Below are positions 19,690 to 32,191 of a stretch of 64,000 nucleotides of DNA, in pieces. The notes beneath the pieces are model-generated. The model made no database searches. It was not told the DNA's origin and worked only from the letters and a program-made list of their open reading frames with translations. The stretch's first letter is position 1, and the number at the start of each line of letters is the position of its first letter. The stretch comes from Cristatella mucedo. Its lineage: Eukaryota; Bryozoa; Phylactolaemata; Cristatellidae. The position numbers and the translations under genes are program-made. Location: contig WPIO01000108.1 of assembly GCA_009760855.2 (NCBI GenBank), positions 110,001 through 174,000 on the forward strand. The letters run 5' to 3'.

Positions 19690-20640
19690 TCCAACTATAT
19701 TTAACTGAGGTGGCTTTAGGCAGGACTGGAGTGCTAGCTAGGGCCTTTCTGGCATAAAGGCCGGACTTTGCCGACCTCTGCGTGCTAACACTTTCTGGCG
19801 CAAATCCGTCACGGTTAAGGGCTGTTGCCGCTAGCCGTGCACAAAGCAAAGTCGCAGTTCTAAAATCATACTGCGAAACCCGCGAAGCAAGAACTAAAGT
19901 ACAATAACAGTTAGCTCTCAACTCAAAGTAAAAAGCGGCCGAGAGAGACGGCTCGGGCCTTGAAAACTCGTTAGTTGGGTTACTCGTAAGTCAAAGTACC
20001 TCTATAGTGAAGGGGAAGGAAACCATGACAACTCAGTTAGGCCGAATCCATCAATAAATAGCTAATAAATAGATAGCCTCTAGGCCGGACTGGAGAGCTA
20101 GCTAGGCCGGATCCGGTCTAAAGGCCGCTGTTAGCCGACCTTGCCCTTAGAGCCAGCTGCCCGACCGGGCGACCTTGCCCTTAGAGCCTATCCTTTTCCC
20201 GACCTCTGGACTGCGGGAAGTAGGCGCGGCGCGCGTACGCGCGCGGCGAGACGAAAAAGTGAAGCGATATGGGGTTGCGACCGCATGATGGCGGGGAGGA
20301 GCTAGCGACGTCAGAGGTCACGTGATCCCCAGGCGCGCGCGCGGGTGAGCGCGTGCGGCTGCTGGGCGCTCTAAGAAGTAGCACCGCGGCCGGCGGCAGA
20401 TGACAGCCAGAGCCACTACCGCCGCCGCCGCTTTTGCGATGCTCCGGCCGCCAGCGAAGGAAGAGGCAGTCGTAGCCCCCAAACGCGAAGAAAGCCGAGC
20501 CGTTAAATTTAATAATGGCCTCCTTCAGCAGCCACGGAAGGCGAGCAGCGACCGCAGGCGAACGCGCACGCTCTTCTCTCCTTCAGAGTAAATAATTAAG
20601 TAAATAATAATAATAAAAACAACAGCAATAAGCAAATAAA
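19690..20640. other. Intergenic, partly CpG-rich, no supported gene
   Basis: Includes a plus-strand 63-codon open frame (20400-20591, starting MTARATTAAAAFAML) in a CpG-rich block at 20200-20580, with no recognisable domain. A repeated 'AGGCCGGA-TGGAGAGCTAGCTAGG' theme occurs near 19680-20110. Confidence 0.4.
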
Positions 20641-20998
20641 GTGAATACATTCTTCCGTTTACGCTTTAGAGGTCCAGGATTCAAGGGGGCACACCGGAAC
20701 CGGCGTCTAATGACCTCGACCTCGGGCTGCAGCATAGCGCAGGTACTTACTGAGCAGGTGGGGAAAACTGACGTGGTTGCTTTTTACGGTCGAGGCTCGG
20801 CCTCGGGACGCCGGGCTTGGCGAAGTTGCTGCGCGCGCGCGCGCACGCACGCGAGCACACACGCGCGCACACACTCACGCTCGTCGACGCTCGTAACGAA
20901 AGAAGAGGGTCCGACCGACGCTCGCTCGCCCGCGCGGCCAGCTTTAGGCCTGCCGCGTGCGTCCACGGTTGAGGGCATGAGCGCGACGCTGTCGAAGG

Positions 20999-21109
<111 letters not shown>

Positions 21110-21192
21110 CCCGCCGGCCACGATTGCCGCACATTAGCTCGCGTTGGCTCGAAAGGCCACGGGGCGGTCGGTCCGGGCGCGAAAGCGGGCGG

Positions 21193-21224
<32 letters not shown>

Positions 21225-21239
21225 ATATATAGCGATTGG

Positions 21240-22145
21240 CCGCTTTTCTCTCTGCACCGCCCTCATTCCAGAAATCTCCTAGGCCAGCGTGTACTCTGCG
21301 TTAAGTTCTTCAAACGACGGAAGCGAAGAGAGAGCGTTAACAACGCAACAAGCAACAATCATCCTACTGGCGGCTGCGGCGGCGGCTGCGGCGGCTGCGG
21401 CGAGAGATACCTTCCTAACTAGGGGGCGAGAAATCCGCCGCCGCAGGACCTAACGATCAACTCGGATCTTAACTCTCCCGCCGGCGCAGAACAGCGGAAC
21501 GGTCGCAGACCGCAGAGTCGACCGGAGCCGATAGGAATAATAATACCTTCGGGTATGCGGTCGCCATTGTCGGCCGAGCGGCTTACGTACGTGGCGTCGA
21601 AGAAGCTCTCGAACCGGCGTCGACGTTCCGGGAAACAGGAGCGTCACGTCCGGGAAGATTGGGCGGGCCGCCGTAATTCGTCATTTCATTTCCTCCTGGC
21701 TCAGACCGCCCGCGCGCCAACCTGGAATGGCCGCCGTAATCGTTAGCCGGGGGGCGGCTCTGCCGCTCGCTAGAGGGCTCGGCTCGCGTACGGTGGCCGC
21801 CCGTCGCGTCGGCTTGGCGTAGCGGCGATGAGGTGACGCCGAATGCGCCGCCGCGCACGACGCCGCCGCGGGAGTGCTGGGCACGCGAGCGCCGGCGCCG
21901 CCCCCTATTCACGCGACGCCGGATGGCCAGCTGGATGGATGTGCGGGCGGCGGCGCGAAAATTAGAGGCGAAAATGAGAGCGAGCGCGTCATCGACGTTT
22001 CGAGCGCAGGTGGCGGAGTAGGCGGCGGAGATAAGGACCTGTAGCGAAGTAGGAGCCCGACTCGCTATGTGAGGAAGTAGGAGACTCACTGGTGAGAAAG
22101 TAGGAGGCTCGCCGTGTGCACGCCCCGCGCGGACAAAGGTTGGCA
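21240..22145. other. CpG-rich intergenic stretch, no supported gene
   Basis: Includes GGCGGCTGCGGC repeats at 21369-21403. Several frames are open on both strands because of GC content. I see no recognised domain or splice-consistent exon. Confidence 0.4.
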
Positions 22146-22150
22146 AAAAT

Positions 22151-22432
<282 letters not shown>

Positions 22433-22496
22433 TGCTTGGTATGCAGAGAATGGATGGAGAGGTAGATAATGAGAGATGGACTGTAATAATAGTAAT

Positions 22497-23592
22497 AGTA
22501 ATAATAACATTACACTTGATACAGCGCCCCCAGAGAACTCAATCTTTTTCTAGGCGCTTCACATTTGCTGCAAAGGAAACACGATCAAATGGTGAGTGGT
22601 ATCATGCTTGATAAACAGCTAGAATAACGTGGTTAGGGTGACATGTACAGGGTCAGCATGCAAGTGTGGTTAGTGGCAGCATGCAACAGTGCCAGCGCGC
22701 ATAAGCACATAAAGGACAAGTCACAGGGACCCACTAAATGCTGTCATAAATAGGTGCGTTTTTAATTTCGTTTTAAATGTGGTCAAGTCAGGGTATGTTG
22801 TGACCGAAGTCGGGAGTGATTTCCAGACTTTAGGAGCATAAGAGCAAAGTTAAATGCACGGTCTCCAAAGGATTTGAGGTTCGTACGAAGGATGGTAAAC
22901 ATTCAGAAAAGCTGTTGGTACGATGCTTGGCTTGGTGGGGCGGTAGATTTGATCGGTATGCTGAAGCCAAAGAATGAAGGGACCTACAAGTAAGCGACAC
23001 AACTTTTTAGTCGATCCGTTGCTTGACTGGTAGCCAGTGCAGGTCGGCGAGAAGTGGTGTGATGTGGCAACTATGATGCTCACGACAGAAAATCCTAGCT
23101 GTAGAGTTTTGCACCAGCTGTAAGCACCTGATTGTGCAGGCCTGTGGACCAGCAAGCAGCGAGTTACAGAAGTCCAGACGGGATGTCACAAAAACATGGA
23201 CCAACTTAGATGTGGTATCCATGTCTAAACAAGCTCAAATTTTAGCAACTTTATGTAGCTGAAAGCAGGCAGACTTGATTGTGGAGCTGTTATGGTCGTT
23301 AACGAAATGTCACTTTGAAATATGACACCCAGATTTCGTGCAGATTCAACAGGAGATATGCTGGCAGAGCCGATTTTGAGTACTAGCCTATCGAATTTCT
23401 GAATCACACTTGGTTTGCCCATAACTAGTAAGTTAGTTAGTTTTATCCTCGTTTAGTTTTAGAAAGTTTACTGCCATCCATGTGTGGTTGTCATCAATAC
23501 ATGCAGCAAGGGAGTTGAGAGAATTCGACGTGATCGATGGCTGGGAGTAATCAAAGCAAAGGTCCAACTGAGTGTCATCCGCATAGAAGTGG
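22497..23592 (-). mobile_element. L2-like non-LTR retrotransposon, 5'-truncated, includes RT catalytic box
   Basis: The complement runs from the reverse-transcriptase active-site region (HFYADDTQLDL, encoded near 23592-23560) through the LKLNEDK block, the HITPLLADLHWLPVKQRID block and the C-terminus, to the 3' UTR and a (TAA)n-type tail. The order and motifs are those of CR1/L2-clade LINEs. Frameshifts and stops break the frame, so it is inactive. Confidence 0.9.
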
Positions 23593-23599
23593 CCTACGC

Positions 23600-24780
23600 G
23601 TCCTTAAGTGGCCCTGGGTAGCAATCGAATGCGTTCCTGTTTGCTTGAACTCGGGTAGCGTACGGAAAAATGTCGCGAAGTGCGACGCCGCACCGTCTGA
23701 CCGTCTGTAGGGTCTTATGACCTTTTCTGCCTATGCCTACCTGCCTGCCTGCCAACAGCAACAATACTGGATCGGCTGAGCTGGAAGCACGCCACCCGAA
23801 TGCCAACCGACCCATAGCGACCGCGCCTCGATCCGGCGCGATAGGCGATTAGTCGCTCTGCGCTGCAGAACTACAGGCGGCGGCAGAACAGTGGCACTAA
23901 TGACGCACGAGAGGACGGCCATTTTAGAGCGTAGCCGCGGCACCTGATCGGCTGGCAGCGAGAATTTTTTTGCCGACCCGCTCACCAATGCCGGCCTCTG
24001 ACGCTCGCCGCGCCGATTTGAGCAGAGACCCCTAGCGGCGGCTCGCATGAACTCGGTCGTTGTAGCGCCGCGTCGGTCGGGCGCGCGTGGACACCCCAGG
24101 ATGGAGCGAAGGCTGGGTGCATAAATGTACAAATCAGTCCCATAGCTAAAAATAGCTACCATTTTACGGAATCCATCATCGGGGAGTAACTTTTTGTCCA
24201 ATGGCGCTCTCACAGGGTCCTCGATCGGTCAGGCCTCAAGAGCAACATTCGGCCTGAGCTCGGAAGCAACAGGACAGAGCTCGGATGTGGGGGGGGGGGG
24301 CGTCACGTCAGAGTTGGGACAATGCTTCAGCGTCGGGGAAGAGGCAGTTGTCTCTCTGGGAATATTTTGCCTTCACCAAAATGGTTCGAAAAGGCCAATG
24401 TTGTGTGAGGCCGAACTTTGGCGAGATTAACAATGCATACACAGATAGCATAGTATGATAAGTACATGTCATGTATCGTGTCCCACTCGACTGATTGGCT
24501 GACAGAGGTTCTTCAACTAAAGAACAGATGTCACTTAGCGGTCCGTCTAAGTGGAATAGAGTGGAGATAAGCTCGACAAGAAATCAATGAAAGTTGATGG
24601 CGTCGTTCTTCTCGACAGAGTGACCATCACATGATGACCTTCACAAGCAAGATGCGACCGCGACTGAGGAATGAGGAGGAGCGAAAGAAAGCGAGAGCGA
24701 GATACACAGATAATATATATACACACACATATATATACATACATATATATATATATATTCTTCAGAGAATATATATATAT
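23600..24780. other. Intergenic, unrecognised minus-strand open frame
   Basis: A minus-strand frame of 158 codons (24213-23737) is open in moderately GC-rich sequence, with no domain I recognise. A G-run (24290-24300) and an A/T-rich (TA)n cluster (24713-24786) follow. Confidence 0.35.
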
Positions 24781-24787
24781 ATATAAG

Positions 24788-25480
24788 CAATCGTCCCTCG
24801 CCACTTCCGCGCTTTGACTTTCGCAGCATTTCTTTATCGCGATTTTTCCAATTTTAAATTATAATTCAATTTAAATATAATTAATTTAATAATAAATTAA
24901 ATAATTTAAGTCTAATTTTTTAAAATAAAATAAGATGGATAGATTAAACATATTTAAATAATTTAAATGTATTGATTAAAAAGTTGATCGAGATAGTGAA
25001 AATGGTACAGGGCTTGGTTGTCTGAGTCAATTGTACACTCAGTATTTCAATTGCAGTTACTGTACCTACGTATTCATGTAGCCCCGCAAATCCTTCGACG
25101 CCGGGTGCAGCCGATCGACCACTCCTTGAGTGTGCTACACTAGGATAGCCAATCAGAGCGTGCTGTTCACTGATTGGCTATCTTAGTGAAACTGACGTAC
25201 AATAATAATAATAAGACGATATTTGTAACGTCTAATATGTCTTATTTTTCCTTATTTTGTCTAATGCATTTGGTAATAAGAGTGTAATCGTGATTGACAG
25301 GGTGCCATTTCTTATCCAGAGGGCTTTAATAATGCTAACAACCATATTTAGAGGGTCATAAACCGGTTTTCCATGTTCTAACTGCGAAAATATTTATTTT
25401 ATAAATAAAGAATCCTACTTCGCGGAAATTCACTTATCGTAGTAGAGTCTGGACCTAATTAGCCGCAGTAAAAGAGGTAC

Positions 25481-25485
<5 letters not shown>
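24788..25485. mobile_element. Pogo-like non-autonomous DNA transposon (MITE), copy A
   Basis: The left end reads CAATCGTCCCTCGCCACTTC and the right end, in complement, GTCGTACCTCTTTTACTGCG, with TA at both sides. Subterminal 'GCGGAAATTCACTTATCG' and 'GGTCATAAACCGGTTTTCCA' blocks resemble pogo/Tigger-type MITE ends as I remember them. It shares several interior blocks with copy B (25836-26366). An internal hairpin GATAGCCAATCAG/CTGATTGGCTATC (25144-25182) is present. No transposase ORF is seen. Confidence 0.6.
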
Positions 25486-25835
<350 letters not shown>

Positions 25836-26365
25836 ACAGTCTTCCCTCGCCACTTTGCGCTTCGACTTTCGTGGCTTCACTGTATCGCAGTTTTTCAATT
25901 ATCTTCATTACAAATTTGATCGAGATGGTGAAAATGATACAGCGCTCGTTTATCTGAATCAATTAAAAACCCATTCATTGCAATTAAAATTAAAATTACT
26001 GTTTGTACGGGCTGTTGGTCTCTGTATTTGAGCACCACCACAAATCCTTCAACGTCAGGTGCTGCCTCATTGAGAGCAGTAACCTTGATCTTCTTTGCCG
26101 TGCAGTACAGCTCTCCATCATCATCGAACAAATTGCACTATTTTCATAAGTTAGTGGTTGTGTGTAAAAACTCGAGTGTGTAATTAAATCTACACTATTA
26201 AAACTGATATTTGTAACGTCTAATACATCTTATTATCCCGTACTTTGTCTAATATATTGGATACTACGGTACTACGGGTGTAACGGTGACTAAAAGGGTG
26301 TAATTTCATGTCCAGAGGGCTTTTATAATGTTAAACCAAATTAAAGGGTCGTGAACAGGTTCTCC

Positions 26366-26366
<1 letters not shown>
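25836..26366. mobile_element. Pogo-like non-autonomous DNA transposon, copy B, right end lost
   Basis: Starts TACAGTCTTCCCTCGCCACT next to the (AT)n tract. It shares with copy A the blocks GATCGAGATGGTGAAAATG, ATTTGTAACGTCTAATA, GGGTGTAATTTCATGTCCAG and GAGGGCTTTTATAATG. It stops at a (CT)n tract at 26366 before the right terminus. A minus-strand open frame of 78 codons (26131-25895) is not a recognisable transposase. Confidence 0.6.
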
Positions 26367-26680
<314 letters not shown>

Positions 26681-26934
26681 ATTAACGATTACGTGAGTCA
26701 TGAAAACTCACTAGGGCCACTGACTGCGGCGCAGCAGTGCGATCGGGTCCATTGACAAATAAACAAGCAGCAAACTAATTTATTTGTTAGTGAACATAGG
26801 CGGCATCGCCTTCTCTGGCTTCCGCTCGGACTTCCAGCTTCTGCCGCTCGGACGCTCGGAAAAACCATTCTCTAGGCGACTCTGGGCAGGCTGCGACGAG
26901 CGATATTTCAAGCGGAATGACGCCAAAGCGGCCC

Positions 26935-27340
26935 TCTTCCGGTCCACCCGGTCCTTCTGGTCCAACGGTCCACGCGGTCCTTCTTGTCCACCGGTCCACC
27001 CGGTCCACCCGGTCCATCCGGTCCACCCGGTCCATCCGGTCCATCCGGTCCATCCGGTTCATCCGGTTCATCCGGTTCATCCGGTTCATCCGGTTCACTG
27101 TTCTACCGGTCCACCGGTCCATCCAGTCCATCCGGTCCATCCGTTCTTTCCGGTAATTCCGGTCCTTCTGGTCCTTCTGGTTCTTCCGGTCCTTCCGGTC
27201 CATCCGGTCCATCTGGTCCTTCCGGTCCATCCGGTCCTTCCGGTCCTTCCGGTCCTTCTGGTCCTTCCAGTCTTTCCGGCCCTTCCGGTCCTTCCGGTCT
27301 TTCCTGGCCTTCCGGTCTTTCCGGTCCATCCGGTTCTCCG
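26935..27340. repeat. 9-bp minisatellite, GGTCCNTCC-type, about 45 units
   Basis: Tandem units GGTCCATCC, GGTCCACCC, GGTTCATCC and GGTCCTTCC, arranged in sub-blocks. Because the unit is 9 bp, several frames stay open on both strands. One plus frame reads Gly-Pro-Ser triplets and one minus frame reads Gly-Pro-Glu/Asp triplets, both collagen-like. No collagen propeptide, signal peptide or splice context is seen, so I call it a minisatellite. Confidence 0.85.
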
Positions 27341-27681
27341 TCAAACGCAGCGCCACGGCCGAACGCCGGGCGGCTGCGGTGGCGCCCGCCACCTGAGGGC
27401 GTTGCTCCGAGTCGTTCTGGCTCCTTGCCAGCAGCCAGAAGTCTGTAGCAGGCTGGCACAGGCTTAGCGCCGCTAATCTCTATGCCGAAAGCTCTCCGTG
27501 CGAAAAGCCGGCTGAGCGAGACACATCGAGGAAGGAGAGCGAAAGAAATCACGTGACTCTCTGGCGCGTTGGCCGCAAGCTGAGCTGAGGGGAGTTAGGT
27601 TGGGGGGGTGGGCGGTCCGGCGTCGGCTTGGACGCGACGGCGGCATTCTTTCCTATTCTAATGCGCCGTCTGTGAACACGC

Positions 27682-28017
27682 ATGGCCGGATTCTGCGAGC
27701 CATCGGCGACATTTACGTCGCGCGGCAGTGCGCATTTACATGAGGAATTGCCTCAGCCGCTAACTCCGTACCATTTCCTGCTTCGTCCGGCCGCTCTCTC
27801 ACCGTCGACGACGACGACGCCGCCGAACTCACCAGCGGCAGCAGCATCGAAATCGCCTCTCATGGAGTGTCAGCCTGTGGAGTACGTCACCGCCGACCAG
27901 CTGTTGCCCAGCCCGGCGGACTGGATGGCACCTCCTGGTACTCAGCGCGCCCAGTGTGCGAGCCATTCTCTCAGCGAGCCGTTCTCCCGGCTCGCCGCCC
28001 AGTCGCACGCGTTGTGA
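27682..28017 (+). CDS. Hypothetical protein, 111 residues
   Basis: An ATG-started frame in a CpG-rich block with good GC3 codon use: MAGFCEPSATFTSRG at the start, a Ser/Thr/Pro/Ala-rich middle, then LMECQPVEYVTADQLLPSPA and a stop at 28015-28017. I do not recognise the family. The frame ends only 10-20 bp before an L2-like fragment, so the true 3' end may have been cut or replaced by the insertion. It could also be a chance frame. Confidence 0.3.
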   Translation: MAGFCEPSATFTSRGSAHLHEELPQPLTPYHFLLRPAALSPSTTTTPPNSPAAAASKSPLMECQPVEYVTADQLLPSPADWMAPPGTQRAQCASHSLSEPFSRLAAQSHAL

Positions 28018-28029
28018 GTGCTGTAGCGC

Positions 28030-28492
28030 GCTACCTATCAGATCTACTCCTCCACCTGGCTAAGCATCGTACCGCTCACTTATCGGAATACAATCGTTTA
28101 CCTATACGTCATCCGAGCCTCAATTACTTTGGAGACCGTGCCTTTAGTTCGTATGCTCTCAAAGCCTGGAACTCCCTCATGACTTTCGTCACGACATCCC
28201 CTGATTGACCGCGTTTAAAAGAAGCTTAAGACGCATCTATTTATTACAGCATTAACTAGGTCCATGTGATTCGTCCTTTATGTGCTTATGGGTGCCGATA
28301 CTGTGCATGCTGCCACTAACCAAACTTGCATGCTGACCCTGTGCATGTCACCCCTAACCATGTTATTCATGTTGTTTATCAAGCATGATATTACTCACCA
28401 TTCGTTCGTGCTTCCTTTGCAGCAAATGCAAAGCGCCCAGAAAGAGATTGAATTCTCTGAGGGCGCTATATCGAATGTATCATTATTATTAT
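28030..28492 (+). mobile_element. L2-like LINE 3' fragment with tail
   Basis: Plus-strand end of the RT-protein ORF (YLSDLLLHLAKHRT, then FGDRAFSSYALKAWNSLM, stop after TTSPD), then the 3' UTR and the tail AAAGAGATTGAATTCTCTGA with ATTATTATTA. Confidence 0.88.
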
Positions 28493-28555
28493 TAAGAGAA
28501 CTGAATCTATATTCAGGCGCTTAACATATGCTAGAGCAACGACTTTTTTTCAGAC

Positions 28556-28558
<3 letters not shown>

Positions 28559-28597
<39 letters not shown>

Positions 28598-28602
28598 GAG
28601 TA
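28559..28602. repeat. (AG)n microsatellite
   Basis: Short AG tract followed by ACAGACAGAG. Confidence 0.95.
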
Positions 28603-29640
28603 AAAGCTTCATTGTGTGCAATCTAACTGACAATCTCTCTCTCGTTGAGTTACGGCAATGGCCAACCGAGCGAGTCCTCAGACACGGTCGGATCAGCGCC
28701 GTCTAGCGGCAGACGCTAGAGAGCGAATGTCTACCACAGCGGACCGGATACGGGAGATGCGGGGCTGCCATAGGCCACCGGAGGCACATTTCGTCTGGCG
28801 ACGTGCACCTGTAGGCGTCTGCGGAATGCTGGGTGATGGGCAGGGGTATCCGGGGTGCACGCGAAAGGCTGTAGGTTCGTTGCCCGAGGCAACGTGAACG
28901 AATGCGTAGCTGGCTGGTTGGGAGTACGTTGTAATCCGTAGGGTCTCGCTGTAGACTCGGAGACCGTCTGTCACAGCGGATGATGGCTGACTAAGCCCAT
29001 AGCGCCGTTCTGTGTAAGACAATTGGTCGTGCGTGACAGAGCTGCGCTAAGCTGCGTCGCCTCTCTGGCGACACAGCTCGTTTCCGGGCCTCGCCCAGGC
29101 AGCGCCCCGCCCAGCTTCGATCGGCCGTGATGACTACGCGAGGATTACGCGGCGATGAGTCATGCCCGAGGAGGCCGCCGCGTAATAGCAGGTAAATAAA
29201 TAAAGTAATAAATAAATAAAATAGTAAATAACAAATAATAGCGGGTAGCGGGTGCGTGGCTGCGAATTGCGAGCGGGTGAATTAACCGTAGGATGGGTAA
29301 ATCGTCGCCGCGTGTCGCCCCGCGCCGTGGCGTCGTCTGCCCCACATCGCGGCCCCAGAGCTTCGTCGTCGAACTGGACGCAGCTCAAGCGGACCTCTCG
29401 AGACTTCGCGACACCTCGCGAGAGAGTGATACACGCTACTCGCAGCAGCCGCGCGCGTGACCGAACGCTGGCGGAACCGGCGCCACGTGACGGAATGCCG
29501 GTTCTTCGAGCCGCGTCTAGCGACTCGTGAATGCAGCTCCCATGGCGGACTTCGGGTACTAAAACTTTTGGGGCGCGCGAAGCAGCAATCGCTAAAGCTC
29601 TAAACAACTAAGTAACAAGCCAACGCCGCGCTTTCGTGAT
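28603..29640. other. Intergenic, no supported gene
   Basis: A 79-codon plus frame (28658-28897) and a 109-codon minus frame (29022-28693) overlap one another and have no recognisable domain. A (TAAA)n-rich run lies at 29190-29240, followed by GC-rich sequence. I see nothing firm. Confidence 0.4.
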
Positions 29641-29648
29641 AATAGCCC

Positions 29649-29740
29649 TTCGTTGGCCCGGTGGTTAAGGCGCTCGCCTTGACCAAGGTCAAGGTGAATG
29701 TATTTGTTGACCGTGGTCGTAGGTTCGAGCCCCTTGGCAT
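29649..29740 (+). mobile_element. tRNA-derived SINE head, variant with insertion
   Basis: Box A-like TGGCCCGGTGGTTAAGGCG and box B GGTTCGAGCCC are present, but the spacing between them is longer than in the other SINE copies because of roughly 25 extra bases around TGAATGTATTTGTTG. It cannot fold as a normal tRNA. Confidence 0.6.
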
Positions 29741-29937
29741 ATAATACTAATAATAATAATGCACTTGATAAAGCGCCCACAGATAACTCAATCACTTTCT
29801 AGGCGCTTTACATTTGCTGCAAAGGGAAACGCGATCGAATGGTGAGTGGTATCATGCTTGATAAGCAACATGAATAACATGGTTAGGGGTGACATGCACA
29901 GGGTCAGCATGCAAGTGTGGTTGTAGCAGCATGCTCA
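29741..29937 (-). mobile_element. L2-like LINE 3' fragment
   Basis: The complement of the LINE tail and 3' UTR, starting with (TAA)n and AGCGCCCACAGATAACTCAA, ending in a (CT)n-type tract at 29940. Confidence 0.8.
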
Positions 29938-29939
29938 AG

Positions 29940-30084
29940 TGTCTGTCTGTCTCTGTCTCTCTCTGTGTCTGACCCTCTTTCTCTGTCTGTCTGTCTCTGT
30001 CTCCATTTCTCTCTCTGCCTCTCTCTCTGCCTCTATCTTTGTCTCTCTTTGTCTCTCTCTCTTTTTGTCTCCATTTCTCGGCCA

Positions 30085-30115
<31 letters not shown>

Positions 30116-30142
30116 TTTGTCTCTGTCTCTCCTCTATCTCTG
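29940..30142. repeat. Cryptic (CT)n / (CTGT)n microsatellite
   Basis: CTGTCT, CTCTTTGT and CTCCATTT variants of a pyrimidine-rich repeat. Confidence 0.92.
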
Positions 30143-30149
30143 TGGCTGT

Positions 30150-30716
30150 CGCACCGTTGGCGGTGAAGCCGGTCGCCGCCGTTGCCGGCAGAGGGCATGC
30201 CGCCACCGCCGTGTGCTTTTCAGCTCCGGAAACGAACCTGACCTTGACCGCCGGGCGTCATCGAGCGGCGCCGCGAGGAACGTCAGCGAGCGGCTTCTTC
30301 GCGGCGGCGGCAGCAGCGGCGGAGTTGGAGAGTGCGAACGAAGCCGGCAGAGCCAGTACGCTGCTTTTGGCGCGCGCGCGCGCGCGAGCGCCCGCTGAGC
30401 GCTCTACGCCGTCCGGCGTTTCTCTGGCTGCCGGAAATGAGCGTCGCTCGCTCGCTCGTCCGTTGGCCCTCGGAGCGGGGCGCGCGTTGGTCCGCTCGTC
30501 GGTCACCGGGACTGCCACCTCCATTTTCGCGCGCTCGACGCGCGGCTTCCGCTTGAAGCGACGGTCGCGGTGGCCGCGTCCTTGGCACGCTCGTTGGCGC
30601 AACCTTTGGTTGGTCTTTTTTTTTCACGCGCGCGCTCTCGCGAAAAGTTTGGCGAGAAATTATCGCGAGAAGAATCTCACGCAAGCAAATTCGGACGCGC
30701 AGCTGCAACAAGGGCA

Positions 30717-30781
<65 letters not shown>

Positions 30782-30830
30782 TCCAACGAGCGCAGCGCGA
30801 TGGCTGACGTCTCGAGGACGTCTTGAGTCG
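30150..30830. other. CpG-rich block with (GGC)n trinucleotide tract
   Basis: Dense CpG, many CGCG runs and a pure GGC repeat of about 21-22 units at 30716-30780. It resembles a CpG-island promoter or 5' UTR, but I cannot attach it to a coding exon. A (TA)n tract follows at 30897-30932. Confidence 0.5.
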
Positions 30831-30892
30831 GAGTCAAGGTCATTCGCTGATAACCGGTGCGTAGTCCGTCGGCTTTTCTCTCATGCGCTCGC

Positions 30893-30935
<43 letters not shown>

Positions 30936-30987
30936 AGAGAGAGAGAGAGTTATGTCTTATCATAAGAGCGACGCTGTGGTTATATAA

Positions 30988-31120
30988 TTCAATTGTTTAG
31001 CGCCCCATGAGAGCTTAATCTCTATTCAGGCGCGTCGCACATGCCTCATGGCTCGAGCCCACGACCGCGGCCAGACCTTTGTCGGGGCGAGAGCACCTTA
31101 ACCACTTGGCCAAACCAGCT
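30988..31120 (-). mobile_element. tRNA-derived SINE
   Basis: The complement reads CCAAGTGGTTAAGGTGCTC (box A region), GGTCGTGGGCTCGAGCC (box B region), then a 3' tail GAATAGAGATTAAGCTCTCA-GGGGCGCTAAACAATTG that is homologous to the LINE tail. Confidence 0.78.
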
Positions 31121-31124
31121 CGGT

Positions 31125-31900
31125 TTCTTTTTATAAGAGCGGTTGCAAGCCTGCCGCTAGTGCAGCGGCGCATCCCAGATGGATCCCCAAGGCCACGACA
31201 TAAGCGTCTAGCGCTGCCGAGTTGACGTAAGCGCGTTTCGCCAGCCTGATGCGAGAATTCGACCAAAAAGCTTGTGGTCTCTGCTTGGTTCGTATCGCTA
31301 GGCTCGCCGGCACACTGCCAGTGCAGGGAGGTCGGTAGTACCCTAAACCACCCCCAGGGTCTAACAGCTGGTGGCTGTGGCCTAGGGAGAGGCCGGTGCC
31401 GAGCTGTGGTCTGACGGCTGTGGCCTAGGGACAGGCCGGCTTTGTCCTCCCACCAACTCAGAGGTGGCGGAGAGTCGAGTGGGAGAGCAGGGGCCGAAGG
31501 AAGCCGTGCCCCCTTCGGCTCCGTGCGTGGTAAAAACTGTCGGCGTTGGGCATCGGCTGGCTCTCTGCGGTGTGAATCAAATAACAAAGCAGACAGGAGG
31601 GTTACCGTTCGGTATATTCAGATTATTAACGGACGACGTGGGCACATTTCGCAACTGGCGATGCGCGAGCCAGCGTGACAGCGTGACTCACGAAAGAAGT
31701 TGGGAGGCTGGGATCGGGCGTAAAATAATAATTTATAAATTATTGTTTTGATAGTAATTTTTAAATTGTCACTATTAATATTATTTAATGCTACTTTTTA
31801 CAATACCATTTGCTGCGTGACTGGCTCGCACTACTAAAAATAGCCTTTCAACGTGTGCCCGCAGTGTTCGCCTGCAATAGTGAAAAGGGCGACGCGTGAA
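31125..31900. other. Intergenic, internal near-duplication
   Basis: GGCTGTGGCCTAGGGAGAGG (from 31373) and GGCTGTGGCCTAGGGACAGG (from 31418) mark a ~45-bp direct repeat. A 190-codon minus frame spans this and the SINE but contains no domain. AT-rich sequence lies at 31720-31800. Confidence 0.4.
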
Positions 31901-32191
31901 GCGGCCGCACCGCCGCTTGCCATGCGGCGGTGCGCGCCCACTCCCTCCCGCGTGCCGGCGTTCGGCTCGCGATGGCCGTGTGCGCGCGCCCGCCCGCCGC
32001 GCGCAGCAGGCGGCGGCTTGTCTCGCTGACGCAGCGTTTCCGGCGAGATCTACGCTCGGCAATGGCGGCGCCGTCGTCTGCTTCTTCAGCCCGGGCGTCC
32101 GCTGCTCTGCATCGATCGCCAGCTGAGCGCGTTGGCAGCGGCAAACTTCAATTAAGTTCAAACTCCTTCGGCGAGCAGTCTTCTCTCGTCG

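Noticed and set aside
26787-27552. Collagen gene at the 9-bp minisatellite
   Set aside because: No signal peptide, no C-propeptide, no splice pattern, and several frames open at once; kept only as an observation.
31015-31587. 190-codon minus frame
   Set aside because: It runs through a SINE and an intergenic direct repeat; no conserved motif.
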